A stretch of 64,000 nucleotides of DNA from Streptomyces aurantiogriseus. Its GTDB lineage: Bacteria; Actinomycetota; Actinomycetes; Streptomycetales; Streptomycetaceae. The stretch covers positions 186,001-250,000 of the forward strand of contig NZ_BMSX01000005.1 of the NCBI RefSeq assembly GCF_014649375.1. Reading direction: 5' to 3'. A program made the position numbers and the translations under genes. Below the pieces are notes generated by a model that had not been told where the DNA came from, made no database searches, and saw nothing but the letters and a program-made list of their open reading frames with translations. Below are positions 32,366 through 40,712 of this stretch, in pieces. Each line of letters begins with the position of its first letter. Position 1 is the first letter of the stretch.

Positions 32366-32653
32366 TCACATGGACCATCCGGTGACCTGTCGAGTGCTGG
32401 GCCGCGGCACCCCCATGCCCTCGATGTCGCGCTCGGCGATGTTCAGCAACTGCTGGGCGAGGTCCTCCATGGCCCGGCCCGCCGCCAGCTCGTCGCCGAT
32501 CTCGGGCACGTTGGCGTCCGCCGGGTGGCGGTGCGCGGTCCCGTGGCCGCTGAGCGCCGTGGTACCGGTGTCCAGCACCACCTGTGCCTTCGTGGTTCCG
32601 TCGTCGTCCTCGAAGAGGTGGAGTCGAACCTTCCACTCCGCCGTGTGCGGCAT
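32366..32653 (-). CDS. DUF1876 protein (Rv1738-like)
   Basis: 95 aa with the DUF1876 pattern: EWKVRLHLFEDDDGTTKAQV, then GHGTAHRHPADANVPEIGDE and LAAGRAMEDLAQQLLNIAERDIEG. The fold of Rv1738, the mycobacterial member, resembles ribosome hibernation factors, so a role in shutting down translation is possible. The ATG at 32653 has GAGGTGAGGAG upstream. It is 10 bases from the NAPRT gene stop and probably co-transcribed with it. Confidence 0.9.
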   Translation of the reverse strand: MPHTAEWKVRLHLFEDDDGTTKAQVVLDTGTTALSGHGTAHRHPADANVPEIGDELAAGRAMEDLAQQLLNIAERDIEGMGVPRPSTRQVTGWSM

Positions 32654-32663
32654 CGCTTTCTCC

Positions 32664-34064
32664 TCACCTCGATACGGACCCATGCGGTCCGGACACGGTT
32701 CGTTGTGGGACCGAGGAGCGTGCGGAAGCCGCCGCCGTCTGTTCCTCGATGCGGCGCCGGACGCGGGCGGCGAGGGTGCTCAGCCGCTCGGAGGCCGTCG
32801 CCCGAGGCGCGACCGGCGCTCGGATCCGTCGGGCTGCCGACGGCAGCTCGCCCAGGTCCGCCGTACATCTCTCCCGGCACTCGTCGAGCGTGGGCCTGGT
32901 GCCTGTGCGCTGCCCGCCCCGCATCACCGTTTCCAGCAACGGCATGCCACCATCCGGTGGCTGCTCGTCGGCCAGACCGATCACGTCGGCGTATCCGGGG
33001 CAGCGGAACACCTGCTTGGGGCCGGGTGCCGTCACTTTCGCCGAAGACAGCTTCATCACCGGCCGTCCGTCGTACTCCACCATCTTGTACGCCGAGTCCA
33101 GATACGGTGCGTCGGCCGAGACCCCGACGCGGGTGCCGACGGCGTACGTGTCGATCGGCACTCCGCGGCAGACCAGTTCGTCCACCGCGTACTCGTCGAG
33201 ACCGCCGCTGGCGATGATCCGTACGTCGGGCAGACCCGCGTCATCGAGGACGGACCTGGCCCGTATCGCCAGGGCCCCGAGGTCGCCGCTGTCCAGCCGT
33301 ACGGCCGAGCCGGGCCCGCGGGCCGCGTGGTCGAGGTCTCGCAGGACGCGCGCGGCGACGCGGACGCCCTCCTCGGTGTCGTAGGTGTCCACCAGCAAGG
33401 TCACCGGCCCCGGGTGCGACCGCGCGAAAGCACGGAAAGCGTCTTCCTCCGTTGCGAACGCCTCCACGAAGGAGTGAGCCATCGTGCCGACGGCAGGGAT
33501 GCCCAGGGCGGTGGCCGCGGCCACGTTGCTGGTTCCGGCGAAGCCGACCATCGCGCCGAGGCGGGCGGCCTGGAATCCGGCCTGCGGGCCGTGGGTGCGC
33601 CGTAGGGAGAAGTCCACGACCGGATGCCCCGCCGCCGCGAGGACGCACCGTGCGGCCTTCGAGGCGATCGTGGTCTGGTGGCTGAGCTGGTTGAGCACGT
33701 ACGTTTCGGCCAGCTGCGCCTGCGGGAGAGGCGCGGTCACCTCCAACAGGGGCTCTCCCGCCAGCACGATCCGTCCCTCCGGCACCGCCCGCACGTCGCC
33801 GGTGAACTCCAGGCCGAGCAGGGGCTGAAGATCCCGTCGCGGCCGACGCACCGCGGACGCGAAGGCGTCGACGTCCTCCGGGCCGACCTGAAGACCTGAC
33901 AGGTAGTCCAGGGCCGACTCCAGCCCCGCGGCGACGAGGAAGCCGCGCTCGGTGGGCAGGTCGCGGACGAAGAGGCTGAACGTCGCGGGGCCGTTCATTC
34001 CCTCCCGGAGGTAGGACATGGCCATCGTCACTTCGTACAGGTCGGTGGTCGTCGCGTCGGACAT
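32664..34064 (-). CDS. pncB: Nicotinate phosphoribosyltransferase
   Basis: 466-aa enzyme of the NAD salvage pathway that converts nicotinate and PRPP to nicotinate mononucleotide using ATP. Key segments are TDLYEVTMAMSYLREGM, SLRRTHGPQAGFQAARLGA (active-site region), DTYDTEEGVRVA, RLDSGDLGALAIRAR (PRPP/phosphate contacts) and IIASGGLDEYAVDEL. The ATG at 34064 has GAGGAGG upstream. The C-terminal ~40 residues (basic, Ala-rich) are an extension without family conservation. Placement among dormancy genes suggests an inducible paralogue that keeps NAD levels up in anoxia. Confidence 0.94.
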   Translation of the reverse strand: MSDATTTDLYEVTMAMSYLREGMNGPATFSLFVRDLPTERGFLVAAGLESALDYLSGLQVGPEDVDAFASAVRRPRRDLQPLLGLEFTGDVRAVPEGRIVLAGEPLLEVTAPLPQAQLAETYVLNQLSHQTTIASKAARCVLAAAGHPVVDFSLRRTHGPQAGFQAARLGAMVGFAGTSNVAAATALGIPAVGTMAHSFVEAFATEEDAFRAFARSHPGPVTLLVDTYDTEEGVRVAARVLRDLDHAARGPGSAVRLDSGDLGALAIRARSVLDDAGLPDVRIIASGGLDEYAVDELVCRGVPIDTYAVGTRVGVSADAPYLDSAYKMVEYDGRPVMKLSSAKVTAPGPKQVFRCPGYADVIGLADEQPPDGGMPLLETVMRGGQRTGTRPTLDECRERCTADLGELPSAARRIRAPVAPRATASERLSTLAARVRRRIEEQTAAASARSSVPQRTVSGPHGSVSR

Positions 34065-34104
34065 CGGCGTCGCCTCCTCGTCTCCCGTCCGGGTTTCCTG
34101 CCCG

Positions 34105-34710
34105 TCAGCGGCGGAAGCGCGCGGACCACAGGGGCTCGACCAAGTCCCACTCGGCGTCCCACTGCGCGTACCTTCTCCGGTCCAGCACACGGCGCATGCC
34201 GGCCCGCGCCGCGTAGAACCCGGCGCCCACACCGATCGCGGCCATACCGCCCACGAACCAGCCGGTGGTCGTCGCGTTGAGTTCGCTCATCGGCGGACTG
34301 GTGAGGCCGCCGTCCCGGTCCACCCACACCCGCACGGTGGCGCCCTTCGGCGTTCCCGACTTCACGAGGGTCGTCCCCGTCCGCACCGTGCCGTTGTCGT
34401 CGGTCCAGCGGACCTGCGCCTGTTGCTTCCCCTCTGTGGTGACGCCCTTGACGTTCGACGTCAGTCGGGCGGTGACCTCCTGCCGCTGCGCCGACTGGGC
34501 TTGCACGGTGCGCATCGACGACTCGTACGCCGTCACCCCCGCGCTGAGCGCGGCCACCGGCAGGCCGAGGACGAGGACCAGCATCAGCAAGCCGCGGAAC
34601 CAGGACTCGAACCTGTCGGACGTACGTCGCAGAGGGTTCGCCCCCTTTGACGCACGCTCCTGGCGCGGCGGGAGCGGACCGGACGCGTGCGGCGAATTCT
34701 GTGCACTCAT
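34105..34710 (-). CDS. Rv1733c family membrane protein
   Basis: 201 aa with two membrane helices (WFRGLLMLVLVLGLPVAALSAG and ATTTGWFVGGMAAIGVGAGFY). Between them lies an exported domain of ~110 residues (RQEVTARLTSNVKG, QAQVRWTDDNGTVRTGTT, VWVDRDGGLTSPP). The C-terminus ends in the conserved ARAGMRRVLDRRRYAQWDAEW. This is the pattern of Rv1733c, a DosR-regulated membrane protein of unknown function. The ATG at 34710 has GGAGGCC upstream. It heads the minus-strand cluster with NAPRT, DUF1876 and Hsp20. Confidence 0.9.
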   Translation of the reverse strand: MSAQNSPHASGPLPPRQERASKGANPLRRTSDRFESWFRGLLMLVLVLGLPVAALSAGVTAYESSMRTVQAQSAQRQEVTARLTSNVKGVTTEGKQQAQVRWTDDNGTVRTGTTLVKSGTPKGATVRVWVDRDGGLTSPPMSELNATTTGWFVGGMAAIGVGAGFYAARAGMRRVLDRRRYAQWDAEWDLVEPLWSARFRR

Positions 34711-34788
34711 GACTCGGCCTCCAGCAAGTCGCCGACCCGTTCCTCCACCACTTGTCCCACCATGGAACGGCACCGGCCTCCGGTCACA

Positions 34789-34802
34789 GGGCCGAACGTC
34801 CC
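34789..34802. promoter_or_regulatory. Candidate DosR/OsdR-type box upstream of the Rv1733c-NAPRT-DUF1876-Hsp20 cluster
   Basis: GGGCCGAACGTCCC matches the DosR core GGGACTWWAGTCCC at 11 of 14 positions, the best match seen in the window. It lies 79 bases upstream of the first gene of the cluster on the minus strand. An adjacent GTCCCTGCGGGGAC dyad (34798-34811) overlaps it. Confidence 0.48.
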
Positions 34803-34817
34803 TGCGGGGACGACTTC

Positions 34818-34834
34818 CGGCCCCGCAGGGGCCG
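34818..34834. terminator. Perfect 7-bp hairpin after a USP gene
   Basis: CGGCCCC-GCA-GGGGCCG, a perfect stem with a 3-base loop, 33 bases downstream of the minus-strand USP gene. It probably ends that transcript before the promoter of the next cluster. It could also be part of a regulatory site, since it lies close to the DosR-like box. Confidence 0.45.
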
Positions 34835-34866
34835 ACAGTCGACGTGGTCCGTCTCCGCCGGTCCGG

Positions 34867-35688
34867 TCATATCCGGGGAACAACCGCGATCGGACATGGC
34901 GCGTGATGCAGTACCGCATGGTTGATCAATCCCAGTTGCAGGCCCAGGTGCCCCTGTCGTTTGCGGGCGCCGACGACCAGCAAGTCCGCCTCGGAGGCCG
35001 CCTCCAACAGGGCCTGGCGTGCCGGTCCCTCGATCACCCGTCGGCTCACCGAGGCGTCGCGGTACTGCTCCGACGCGTCCCGTAGGGCGTCGTCCAGCAC
35101 CTGCGCCGGCGGACGCCGGTGGGCCTCCAGGGCGTACCACGACGGGGCTTGAGGTGTAGGGAAAGCACCGAACGGTGCGCTCCAGGCGTGCACCGCCACC
35201 AGCCGGCAGTGCCGCACATGGGCCTCGCGGAACGCGAACTGCACGGCCGTGCCGCTGCCCTCTCCCTCCTCGACACCGACGACGACGCTCCCGAACCGGC
35301 CATCCCGGTGCTCTGCCGCGCCGCGCACCACGACGACCGGACAGTCCGCTCGCGCCGCCACGGCGAGGCTGACCGACCCCAGGAGCATTCCGGCGAGGTC
35401 TCCGAACCCTCTGGATCCCAGCACGAGCGCAAAGGCGTTACGCCCTTTGTCCACCAGGGCGGCGGTCGCGTCCTCGTTCAGCACCTCGCTCGACAGCCGC
35501 ACCGCGGGAGCACACGCCCTGACACGTTCCGAAGCGGCGTCGATCACGCCGGACGCCTCGTGGTCCCGCGCCGCCGCGTGCAGGAGGTGCAGCGGCACGC
35601 CGTGCCGAACGGCTTCGCCGGCGGCCCAGTCCACCGCCTCCAGGCTCGCCACGGACCCGTCGATACCGACCACCAGGGGAATCGTCAC
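34867..35688 (-). CDS. Universal stress protein, tandem UspA domains
   Basis: 273 aa with two Usp domains. Domain 1: PLVVGIDGSVASLEAVDWAA and LGSRGFGDLAGMLLGSVSLA. Domain 2: GSVVVGVEEGEGSGTAVQFA and VVGARKRQGHLGLQLGLINHAVLHH. It is closely related to the USP at 26788 by eye (the same GDLAGMLLGSVSLAVAARA region). GTG at 35688 is the start because the first beta-strand begins there and AGGAG lies upstream. It is divergent from a third USP gene. Confidence 0.93.
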   Translation of the reverse strand: MTIPLVVGIDGSVASLEAVDWAAGEAVRHGVPLHLLHAAARDHEASGVIDAASERVRACAPAVRLSSEVLNEDATAALVDKGRNAFALVLGSRGFGDLAGMLLGSVSLAVAARADCPVVVVRGAAEHRDGRFGSVVVGVEEGEGSGTAVQFAFREAHVRHCRLVAVHAWSAPFGAFPTPQAPSWYALEAHRRPPAQVLDDALRDASEQYRDASVSRRVIEGPARQALLEAASEADLLVVGARKRQGHLGLQLGLINHAVLHHAPCPIAVVPRI

Positions 35689-35705
35689 CGCCCCTATCTC
35701 CTCTC

Positions 35706-35728
35706 GGCCGGATCCCGCATCTCCGGCC
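35706..35728. repeat. Inverted repeat in the divergent USP promoter region
   Basis: GGCCGGA (35706-35712) and TCCGGCC (35722-35728) form a perfect 7-bp dyad with a 9-base centre, 18 bases upstream of the minus-strand USP start. It may be an operator. It does not match the DosR core. Confidence 0.35.
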
Positions 35729-35895
35729 CCCCTCCTCCGGTCCACATGCGCCGTGGAGGGGATTGGGGTACTCCTCGAATGAGAGAACCCGCCGCGCCCG
35801 GCACGCCGGCGACGTCCGGACCATCCACACCGCCGGACTCGTTCACCGTCATCCACCCGTCATCTCCAGCTTCGTACGAGACGGAGGCCGCCGCC

Positions 35896-36765
35896 ATGCA
35901 ACCAGTCGTCACCGTGGGCCTGGACGGCTCACCGGAGAGTCTTGCCGCTGCCCGCTGGGCCGCCGACGAGGCCGAGAAGCGCAAGCTCACCCTCCGCCTG
36001 CTGCACGCCTGGCCGCTGCTGGCACCGGAACCGACCCGCGTCCCCTCTGAAGTCGATCAGAACTATTGGGCGAAGCGTCTCGTCCACACCGCGCAGGCCG
36101 AACTCCAGGCACGTCACCCGGGCCTGTCCATCGTCGGGAACCTGGTCGCCGACGATGCCCAGAACGCCTTGCTCCAAGCGGCGTCGGAGTCCGAAATGCT
36201 CGTGCTCGGTTCGCGGGGGCTGGAGCCCGTCGAGAGTTATTTCCTGGGCGACGTAAGCATGCCCGTCGTGGCACGGGCGGAGCGGCCGGTGGTACTGGTC
36301 CGCGCCCGAACCGGCGGGGAAGGGGCAGCCCCGGCATCCGCAGGCCGCGTGGTCGTGGCCCTGAAACTGCACGGTTCGTCCGACGACCTGCTCGACTTCG
36401 CCTTCCACACCGCTGCCGCCAGAGGCGCTCCCCTCCAAGCCGTCCACGGCCGAAGCGTGCCACTCCACGCACGTGTGCCCTGGGGTGTGGACCACAACGT
36501 CACCGAAGAGATCACGCGGGACGCGCTGAAGGAACTGGGCAAGGCGCTCCGCCCCTGGCGCGAGAAGTACCCGCATGTGGACGTGGCCGACGGTATCCGT
36601 CTCGAAAGCCCTGCCAAGGCCGTCGTACGGGCCGCCGAAGGCGCCGCGCTGCTGGTCGTCGGCCGACGCGAACACCGTCCTGGTCTGGCGCCCCACCTGG
36701 GTCCCGTGGCGCAGGCGGCCATTCATCACGGGCGCTGCCCCGTCGCCGTCGTGCCTCATGACTGA
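35896..36765 (+). CDS. Universal stress protein, tandem UspA domains
   Basis: 289 aa. Domain 1 opens VVTVGLDGSPESLAAARWAA and has LGSRGLEPVESYFLGDVSMP; domain 2 opens GRVVVALKLHGSSDDLLDFA and has VVGRREHRPGLAPHLGPVAQAAIHHGRCPVAVVPHD (read in parts). It is more divergent from the other two USPs than they are from each other. The ATG at 35896 has ACGGAGG upstream. Its last codons overlap the start of the kinase-fusion gene by eight bases. Confidence 0.93.
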   Translation: MQPVVTVGLDGSPESLAAARWAADEAEKRKLTLRLLHAWPLLAPEPTRVPSEVDQNYWAKRLVHTAQAELQARHPGLSIVGNLVADDAQNALLQAASESEMLVLGSRGLEPVESYFLGDVSMPVVARAERPVVLVRARTGGEGAAPASAGRVVVALKLHGSSDDLLDFAFHTAAARGAPLQAVHGRSVPLHARVPWGVDHNVTEEITRDALKELGKALRPWREKYPHVDVADGIRLESPAKAVVRAAEGAALLVVGRREHRPGLAPHLGPVAQAAIHHGRCPVAVVPHD

Positions 36766-38344
36766 GCCCGGCCTCAACGGGAGGTCAGCGGGATCGGTGC
36801 CTCGAGCCGAGGCGTCCGTGCTCCGGTCCAGTGACCGGCACGACGGCGATCCGCTGCCGCGCGCGGAGGTGTGCGAGACCCACACCGCAATCGTCTTCTT
36901 CGCCGGCGACCGAGCCTACAAACTCAAGAAGCCGGTGGATCTGGGATTCCTGGACTACACGACGGTGACGGCCCGCCGAGCCGCGTGCGAACGCGAAGTC
37001 GCTCTCAACCGCCGCTTCACCCCCGACGTCTATCTGGGTCTGGGGGAGATCCGAAGCCCCGACGCGCAGGCGCCCGAACCGCTCGTCGTGATGCGCCGGA
37101 TGCCTGCGGACCGCCGCCTTTCCCATCTGGTACGGGAAGGGGTCACCGTCGACGACGTCCTGCGAGCCGTCGCCCGGCATCTCGCAGCGTGGCACGCGGA
37201 CGCGCCCCGGAGCCGGGAGGTGGACGAGCAAGGCACGCGGGACGCCCTGTCCTCCCGCTGGGAGGCCGGCTTCCAGCAGGTACGCGCGTTGGCCGACGAC
37301 GGCGTCGTGCCGGACGAGGTGGCGGAGGTGGAGCGGCTGGTACGCCGCTACCTCGCCGGCCGCAAGCGTCTGTTCGACTCCCGCATCGAGCAGGGACGGG
37401 TGGTCGACGGCCACGGCGATCTGCTCGCCGAGGACATCTTCTGCCTCGACGACGGGCCCCGCGTCCTGGACTGCCTGGAGTTCGACGACCACCTCCGCTA
37501 CGTCGATGGCCTCGACGACGCCGCTTTCCTCGCTATGGATCTGGAACAGCTCGGCGCCCCTCAGGCCGCGGCGTACTTCCTAGCCCAGTACGGCGAGTAC
37601 TCCGGCGACCCCGCACCGCCTTCCCTGTGGCACCACTACGTCGCCTACCGCGCGTTCGTCCGCGCCAAGGTCTCCTTGATCCAGGCACGCCAGGGCGCGC
37701 CTGGCTCGGAGACGGCGTCGCGGCGGCTGGTCTCGACGGCGCTGCGCCACCTGCGTACCTCCGCCATCGGTCTGACACTCGTCGGCGGGCTGCCGGGCAG
37801 TGGGAAGTCAACCCTTTCCGGAGCGCTGGCCGACCGGCTGGGGGTCACGCTGCTCAGCAGCGACCGCCTCCGCAAGGAGTTGGCGGGGATCCCGGCCGAG
37901 CAGTCCGCGGCGGCCGGCTACGGCGAGGGCCTGTACACGCCGGAGTGGACGGCCAGGACCTACGCCGCTCTGCTCGACCGTGCGTCCGCCTTGTTGTCCT
38001 CCGGCGAGTCCGTCGTCCTGGACGCCACCTGGTCTGATGCGGCACAGCGGGAAGCGGCTCTGCGCATGTCCGAACGCACCAGCGCCGATCTGGTGGCCCT
38101 GCACTGCCACGTGCCGGGTGACGTGTCAGCGACCCGCCTGAGCACGCGCGCTCCCGGAGCGTCCGACGCCGACCTCGGCATCGCCGCCGCGATGGCGGCC
38201 AGGGAACAGCCGTGGCCCGAGGCCGTCGCGGTCGACACCAGTGGCACGTTGGAGTCCGCGGTCGCCCAGGCGCTGGCTGCCGTACGGCCGTGGGGCACCG
38301 GCCAGGCACCGGTCTTCCGCCGCCCCTACATGGAGCCGGATTAG
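36758..38344 (+). CDS. Aminoglycoside-phosphotransferase-like / AAA kinase fusion protein
   Basis: 528 aa with two parts. The N-terminal ~330 residues resemble a phosphotransferase fold (GDRAYKLKKPVDLGFLDYTT, VVDGHGDLLAEDIFCLDDG with the H-G-D...E/N catalytic region, LECLEFDDHLRYVDGLDD). The C-terminal ~190 residues are a P-loop kinase (LVGGLPGSGKSTLSGALADR, LSSDRLRKELAG, VVLDATWSD) of the zeta-toxin/gluconate-kinase-like type. This two-domain layout is conserved beside USP genes in actinobacteria, but its substrate is unknown. It overlaps the USP gene, so it is co-translated with it. Confidence 0.88.
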   Translation: MTEPGLNGRSAGSVPRAEASVLRSSDRHDGDPLPRAEVCETHTAIVFFAGDRAYKLKKPVDLGFLDYTTVTARRAACEREVALNRRFTPDVYLGLGEIRSPDAQAPEPLVVMRRMPADRRLSHLVREGVTVDDVLRAVARHLAAWHADAPRSREVDEQGTRDALSSRWEAGFQQVRALADDGVVPDEVAEVERLVRRYLAGRKRLFDSRIEQGRVVDGHGDLLAEDIFCLDDGPRVLDCLEFDDHLRYVDGLDDAAFLAMDLEQLGAPQAAAYFLAQYGEYSGDPAPPSLWHHYVAYRAFVRAKVSLIQARQGAPGSETASRRLVSTALRHLRTSAIGLTLVGGLPGSGKSTLSGALADRLGVTLLSSDRLRKELAGIPAEQSAAAGYGEGLYTPEWTARTYAALLDRASALLSSGESVVLDATWSDAAQREAALRMSERTSADLVALHCHVPGDVSATRLSTRAPGASDADLGIAAAMAAREQPWPEAVAVDTSGTLESAVAQALAAVRPWGTGQAPVFRRPYMEPD

Positions 38345-38544
38345 ACGAGCGGGTGTCCCCGCTGGTGTTCGGGCCCGACCACTGGTTGCCGGGTCGCGCC
38401 ACCAGGTTTCGCGGCGTGGCGCATTGCCTCATGGCTCGTCGCAGCACCTGTCCTGCCGCACCGCGGCGGCCTGGAACGTAAAGCCGGCGTGCTGCGCTCC
38501 GGCCGCCGCGCCCGGCGCCGCCGTCGCCCCGTGGATGAGCGCGC

Positions 38545-38989
38545 CACCCGCTTCATCGTCCCAGGCTCGCCCGGCTGGAAGCCGCCGCCCGTGTGGGGGC
38601 CGATGCCGCCGAACTACCGGGGACGATGATCGCCGATCTGTCCGAGGGACCGGGTGCCGACGTCGTCATCGAGGCATCGGGTGAACCGGAGGGCTTCGTC
38701 CTGTGCACCCGCGCCGTCCGTGCGGGAGGGCACATCGCCAACATCGGCACCCACGGCAGGCCCGCGACCCTCCATCTCGAATCCCTGGCGCAAGAACGTG
38801 ACGATCAGCACCGGCCAGGTAGACACGTACTCCACACCGTGGCTGATGGAGCTGGTGAGGTTCGGCCGCCTGCACGTCTCACAACTGGTCACCCACGCAT
38901 TCGGCCTCGATCGGGTGGAGGACGCCTACGAGGTGTTCTCCCACGGCACGACTTCCGGCGCGCTCAAGGTCGTACTGCACCGTGAGTAA
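38545..38989 (+). pseudogene. Zinc-type alcohol dehydrogenase, 3' half, frameshifted
   Basis: Two frames together read the cofactor domain of a medium-chain dehydrogenase. The first has RLARLEAAARVGADAAE and GPGADVVIEASGEPEGFVLC, then GGHIANIGTHGRPATLHLES. After a shift near 38790 the second continues WRKNVTISTGQVDTYSTPWL, LVTHAFGLDRVEDAYEVFSH and ends ALKVVLHRE. The zinc-binding N-terminal half is absent upstream (38345-38545 shows nothing clear). The gene is inactivated by truncation and a frameshift. ADH genes are typical members of this stress island in related genomes. Confidence 0.75.
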
Positions 38990-39296
38990 AGGGCCCGGCC
39001 GACAGGAGTCCGAAAAGGCCGTCCGGTCCCCTGTCCTGGGCCGTCCAGCCCTGTAACTCGCCCACGAGCGGCAGTGCGATGGAAATGAGCCGAGGGGCCA
39101 TGGGAGACACGGCGAAGCGGAGCGAGACCGCGCACCGTGCAATTCGGGCCCGCAAGAAGCGGGCGGCCCTCGGCTCCACATACGCCGACAGCGACCGCCG
39201 CCCGTCCCAAAAGGCCCGTGCCCATCCGGCGGAAATGCGGCCAGAGCCGTGCTCGGCGACCCCGGAGATCAGGGGACAGTGCCGGGAGGAGCCCCC

Positions 39297-39582
39297 ATGC
39301 ACTGGGAAACCGTCCACAAGGACACCGCACCGATCGTCCCACCCCGTCTCACCGACTACGACCGGAGGGGCTCCGCCTTCGCCTGGTCGCAGGCGCGCGC
39401 CGCGCTGGCCGGGCTGCCCGGCGGCGGGCTCAACATGGCGTACGAGGCCGTCGACCGGCACACGGCCTCTGACCACGCGGACAAGGTCGCGCTGCGCTGC
39501 ATCGCCCGGGACGACTCGGTCTCGACCGTCACGTACGAGAAATTGGCCCGCCGCACGGCCCGCTTCGCGAACGCGCCCCGCC
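39297..39582 (+). pseudogene. acsA: Acetyl-CoA synthetase, 5' fragment only
   Basis: Starts at an ATG with GGGAGGAG and encodes about 95 residues of an AMP-forming acetyl-CoA synthetase N-terminus: [60 protein letters not shown]. Then, near 39582, the sequence switches to pyruvate dehydrogenase E1-beta. All catalytic motifs (AMP-binding, A10) are gone. A deletion fused it to the next fragment. Confidence 0.8.
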
Positions 39583-39995
39583 GAACCCGTAAACCTGGAC
39601 CACGCCGCGATCCGCCGCCCCGGCACCGACATCTCCCCGATCACGTACGGCGGTTCACTGCCCAAGGCTCTCGCGGCGGCGGACGAACTGGCCGCCGAGG
39701 GCATCAGCGCCGAGGTGATCGACCTGCGCACGCTGCGTCCCCTGGACGACGCGGCCGTCACCGCTTCGGTGGCCCGAACGCATCGTGCGGTGGTCATCGA
39801 CGAGGCATGGCGGACGGGAAGCCTCGCCGCCGAGGTGTCCGCGCGCATCGCCGAGAGTCGTTCTACGACCTGGACGCGCCCGTCGAGCGGGTGTGCAGCG
39901 CGGAGGTGCCCATGCCGTACGCCCGGCGGCTGGAGGAGGCCGCCCTGCCCCAGGTCGCCGACATCGTCGCGGCCGCCCACCGGGCGGTGGACTGA
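39583..39995 (+). pseudogene. pdhB: Pyruvate dehydrogenase E1-beta, C-terminal fragment, frameshifted
   Basis: Encodes the transketolase-type C-terminal domain: [79 protein letters not shown] frameshift near 39855 then leads to [20 protein letters not shown] and [17 protein letters not shown] with a proper stop. The N-terminal thiamine-binding partner domain is missing. The E2 start follows two bases later, the normal order of the pdh operon. Confidence 0.8.
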
Positions 39996-39997
39996 TC

Positions 39998-40055
39998 ATG
40001 GCCGAGTTCACCATGCCGCCCCTCGGCGCGGACATGGACGAGGGAACGCTCCTGC
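39998..40055 (+). pseudogene. Dihydrolipoamide acyltransferase (E2), first ~19 codons
   Basis: [19 protein letters not shown] is the typical start of the lipoyl domain of actinobacterial E2 proteins. After codon 19 it runs into unrelated Pro/Ser-rich sequence ([19 protein letters not shown]) with no lipoyl-lysine motif. The rest was deleted. The remaining DNA to 40292 carries only the leader of the next gene. Confidence 0.72.
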
Positions 40056-40292
40056 CGCAGCCCGCGCACACGAGTCCCCCACCACCAAGCGGCAAGCCTC
40101 TTGAAGAGGGAATGCCTCGCTCCGTCTCGCCCTCGCGCCACGCCGTGGACCCGGGCACCCCGAGACGGCTCACCCAGGCTCATCCACGAGAGCCCAAAAA
40201 AAACCGGACGGCGATGTCGAGAACCCGCATCCGGCTCCGTCCCCGGGATGAACGCGACCACAATGGGTCGCACGAGACCGAGGAGAACCACG

Positions 40293-40712
40293 ATGGCCAA
40301 GTACCTGCTGCTCAAGCACTACCGCGGCGCCCCGGCTCCGGTCAACGACGTCCCCATGGACCAGTGGACGCCGGAGGAGATCTCGGCGCACGTGCAGTAC
40401 ATGAACGACTTCGCGGCCCGGCTCGAGAAGACCGGCGAGTTCGTCGGCGGTCAGGCGCTCGCCCCCGAGGGGGCGTGGGTCCGGTACGACGGTGAGGGCC
40501 GCCCGCCGGTCACCGACGGCCCGTTCGCGGAGACCAAGGACCTCATCGCCGGCTGGATGGTGATCGACGTCGACAGCTACGAGCGCGCCGTCGAGCTGGC
40601 CGGGGAACTGTCCGCCGCCCCCGGGGCGGGCGGAAAGCCGATCCACGAGTGGCTCGAGGTACGCCCGTTCCTGGCCGCGCAGCCCACCATCACGGAGTGC
40701 CCTCATCGATGA
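40293..40712 (+). CDS. YCII/DGPF-domain protein
   Basis: 139-aa alpha/beta protein of the YCII-related family. It shows KYLLLKHYRGAPAPVND, then PPVTDGPFAETKDLIAGWMV (the D-G-P-F motif) and VELAGELSAAPGAGG near the end. Such proteins are encoded directly beside ECF42 sigma factors and are thought to be part of the same signalling or stress unit. GAGGAGAACC lies before the ATG. The stop overlaps the sigma-factor start (ATGA). Confidence 0.92.
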   Translation: MAKYLLLKHYRGAPAPVNDVPMDQWTPEEISAHVQYMNDFAARLEKTGEFVGGQALAPEGAWVRYDGEGRPPVTDGPFAETKDLIAGWMVIDVDSYERAVELAGELSAAPGAGGKPIHEWLEVRPFLAAQPTITECPHR

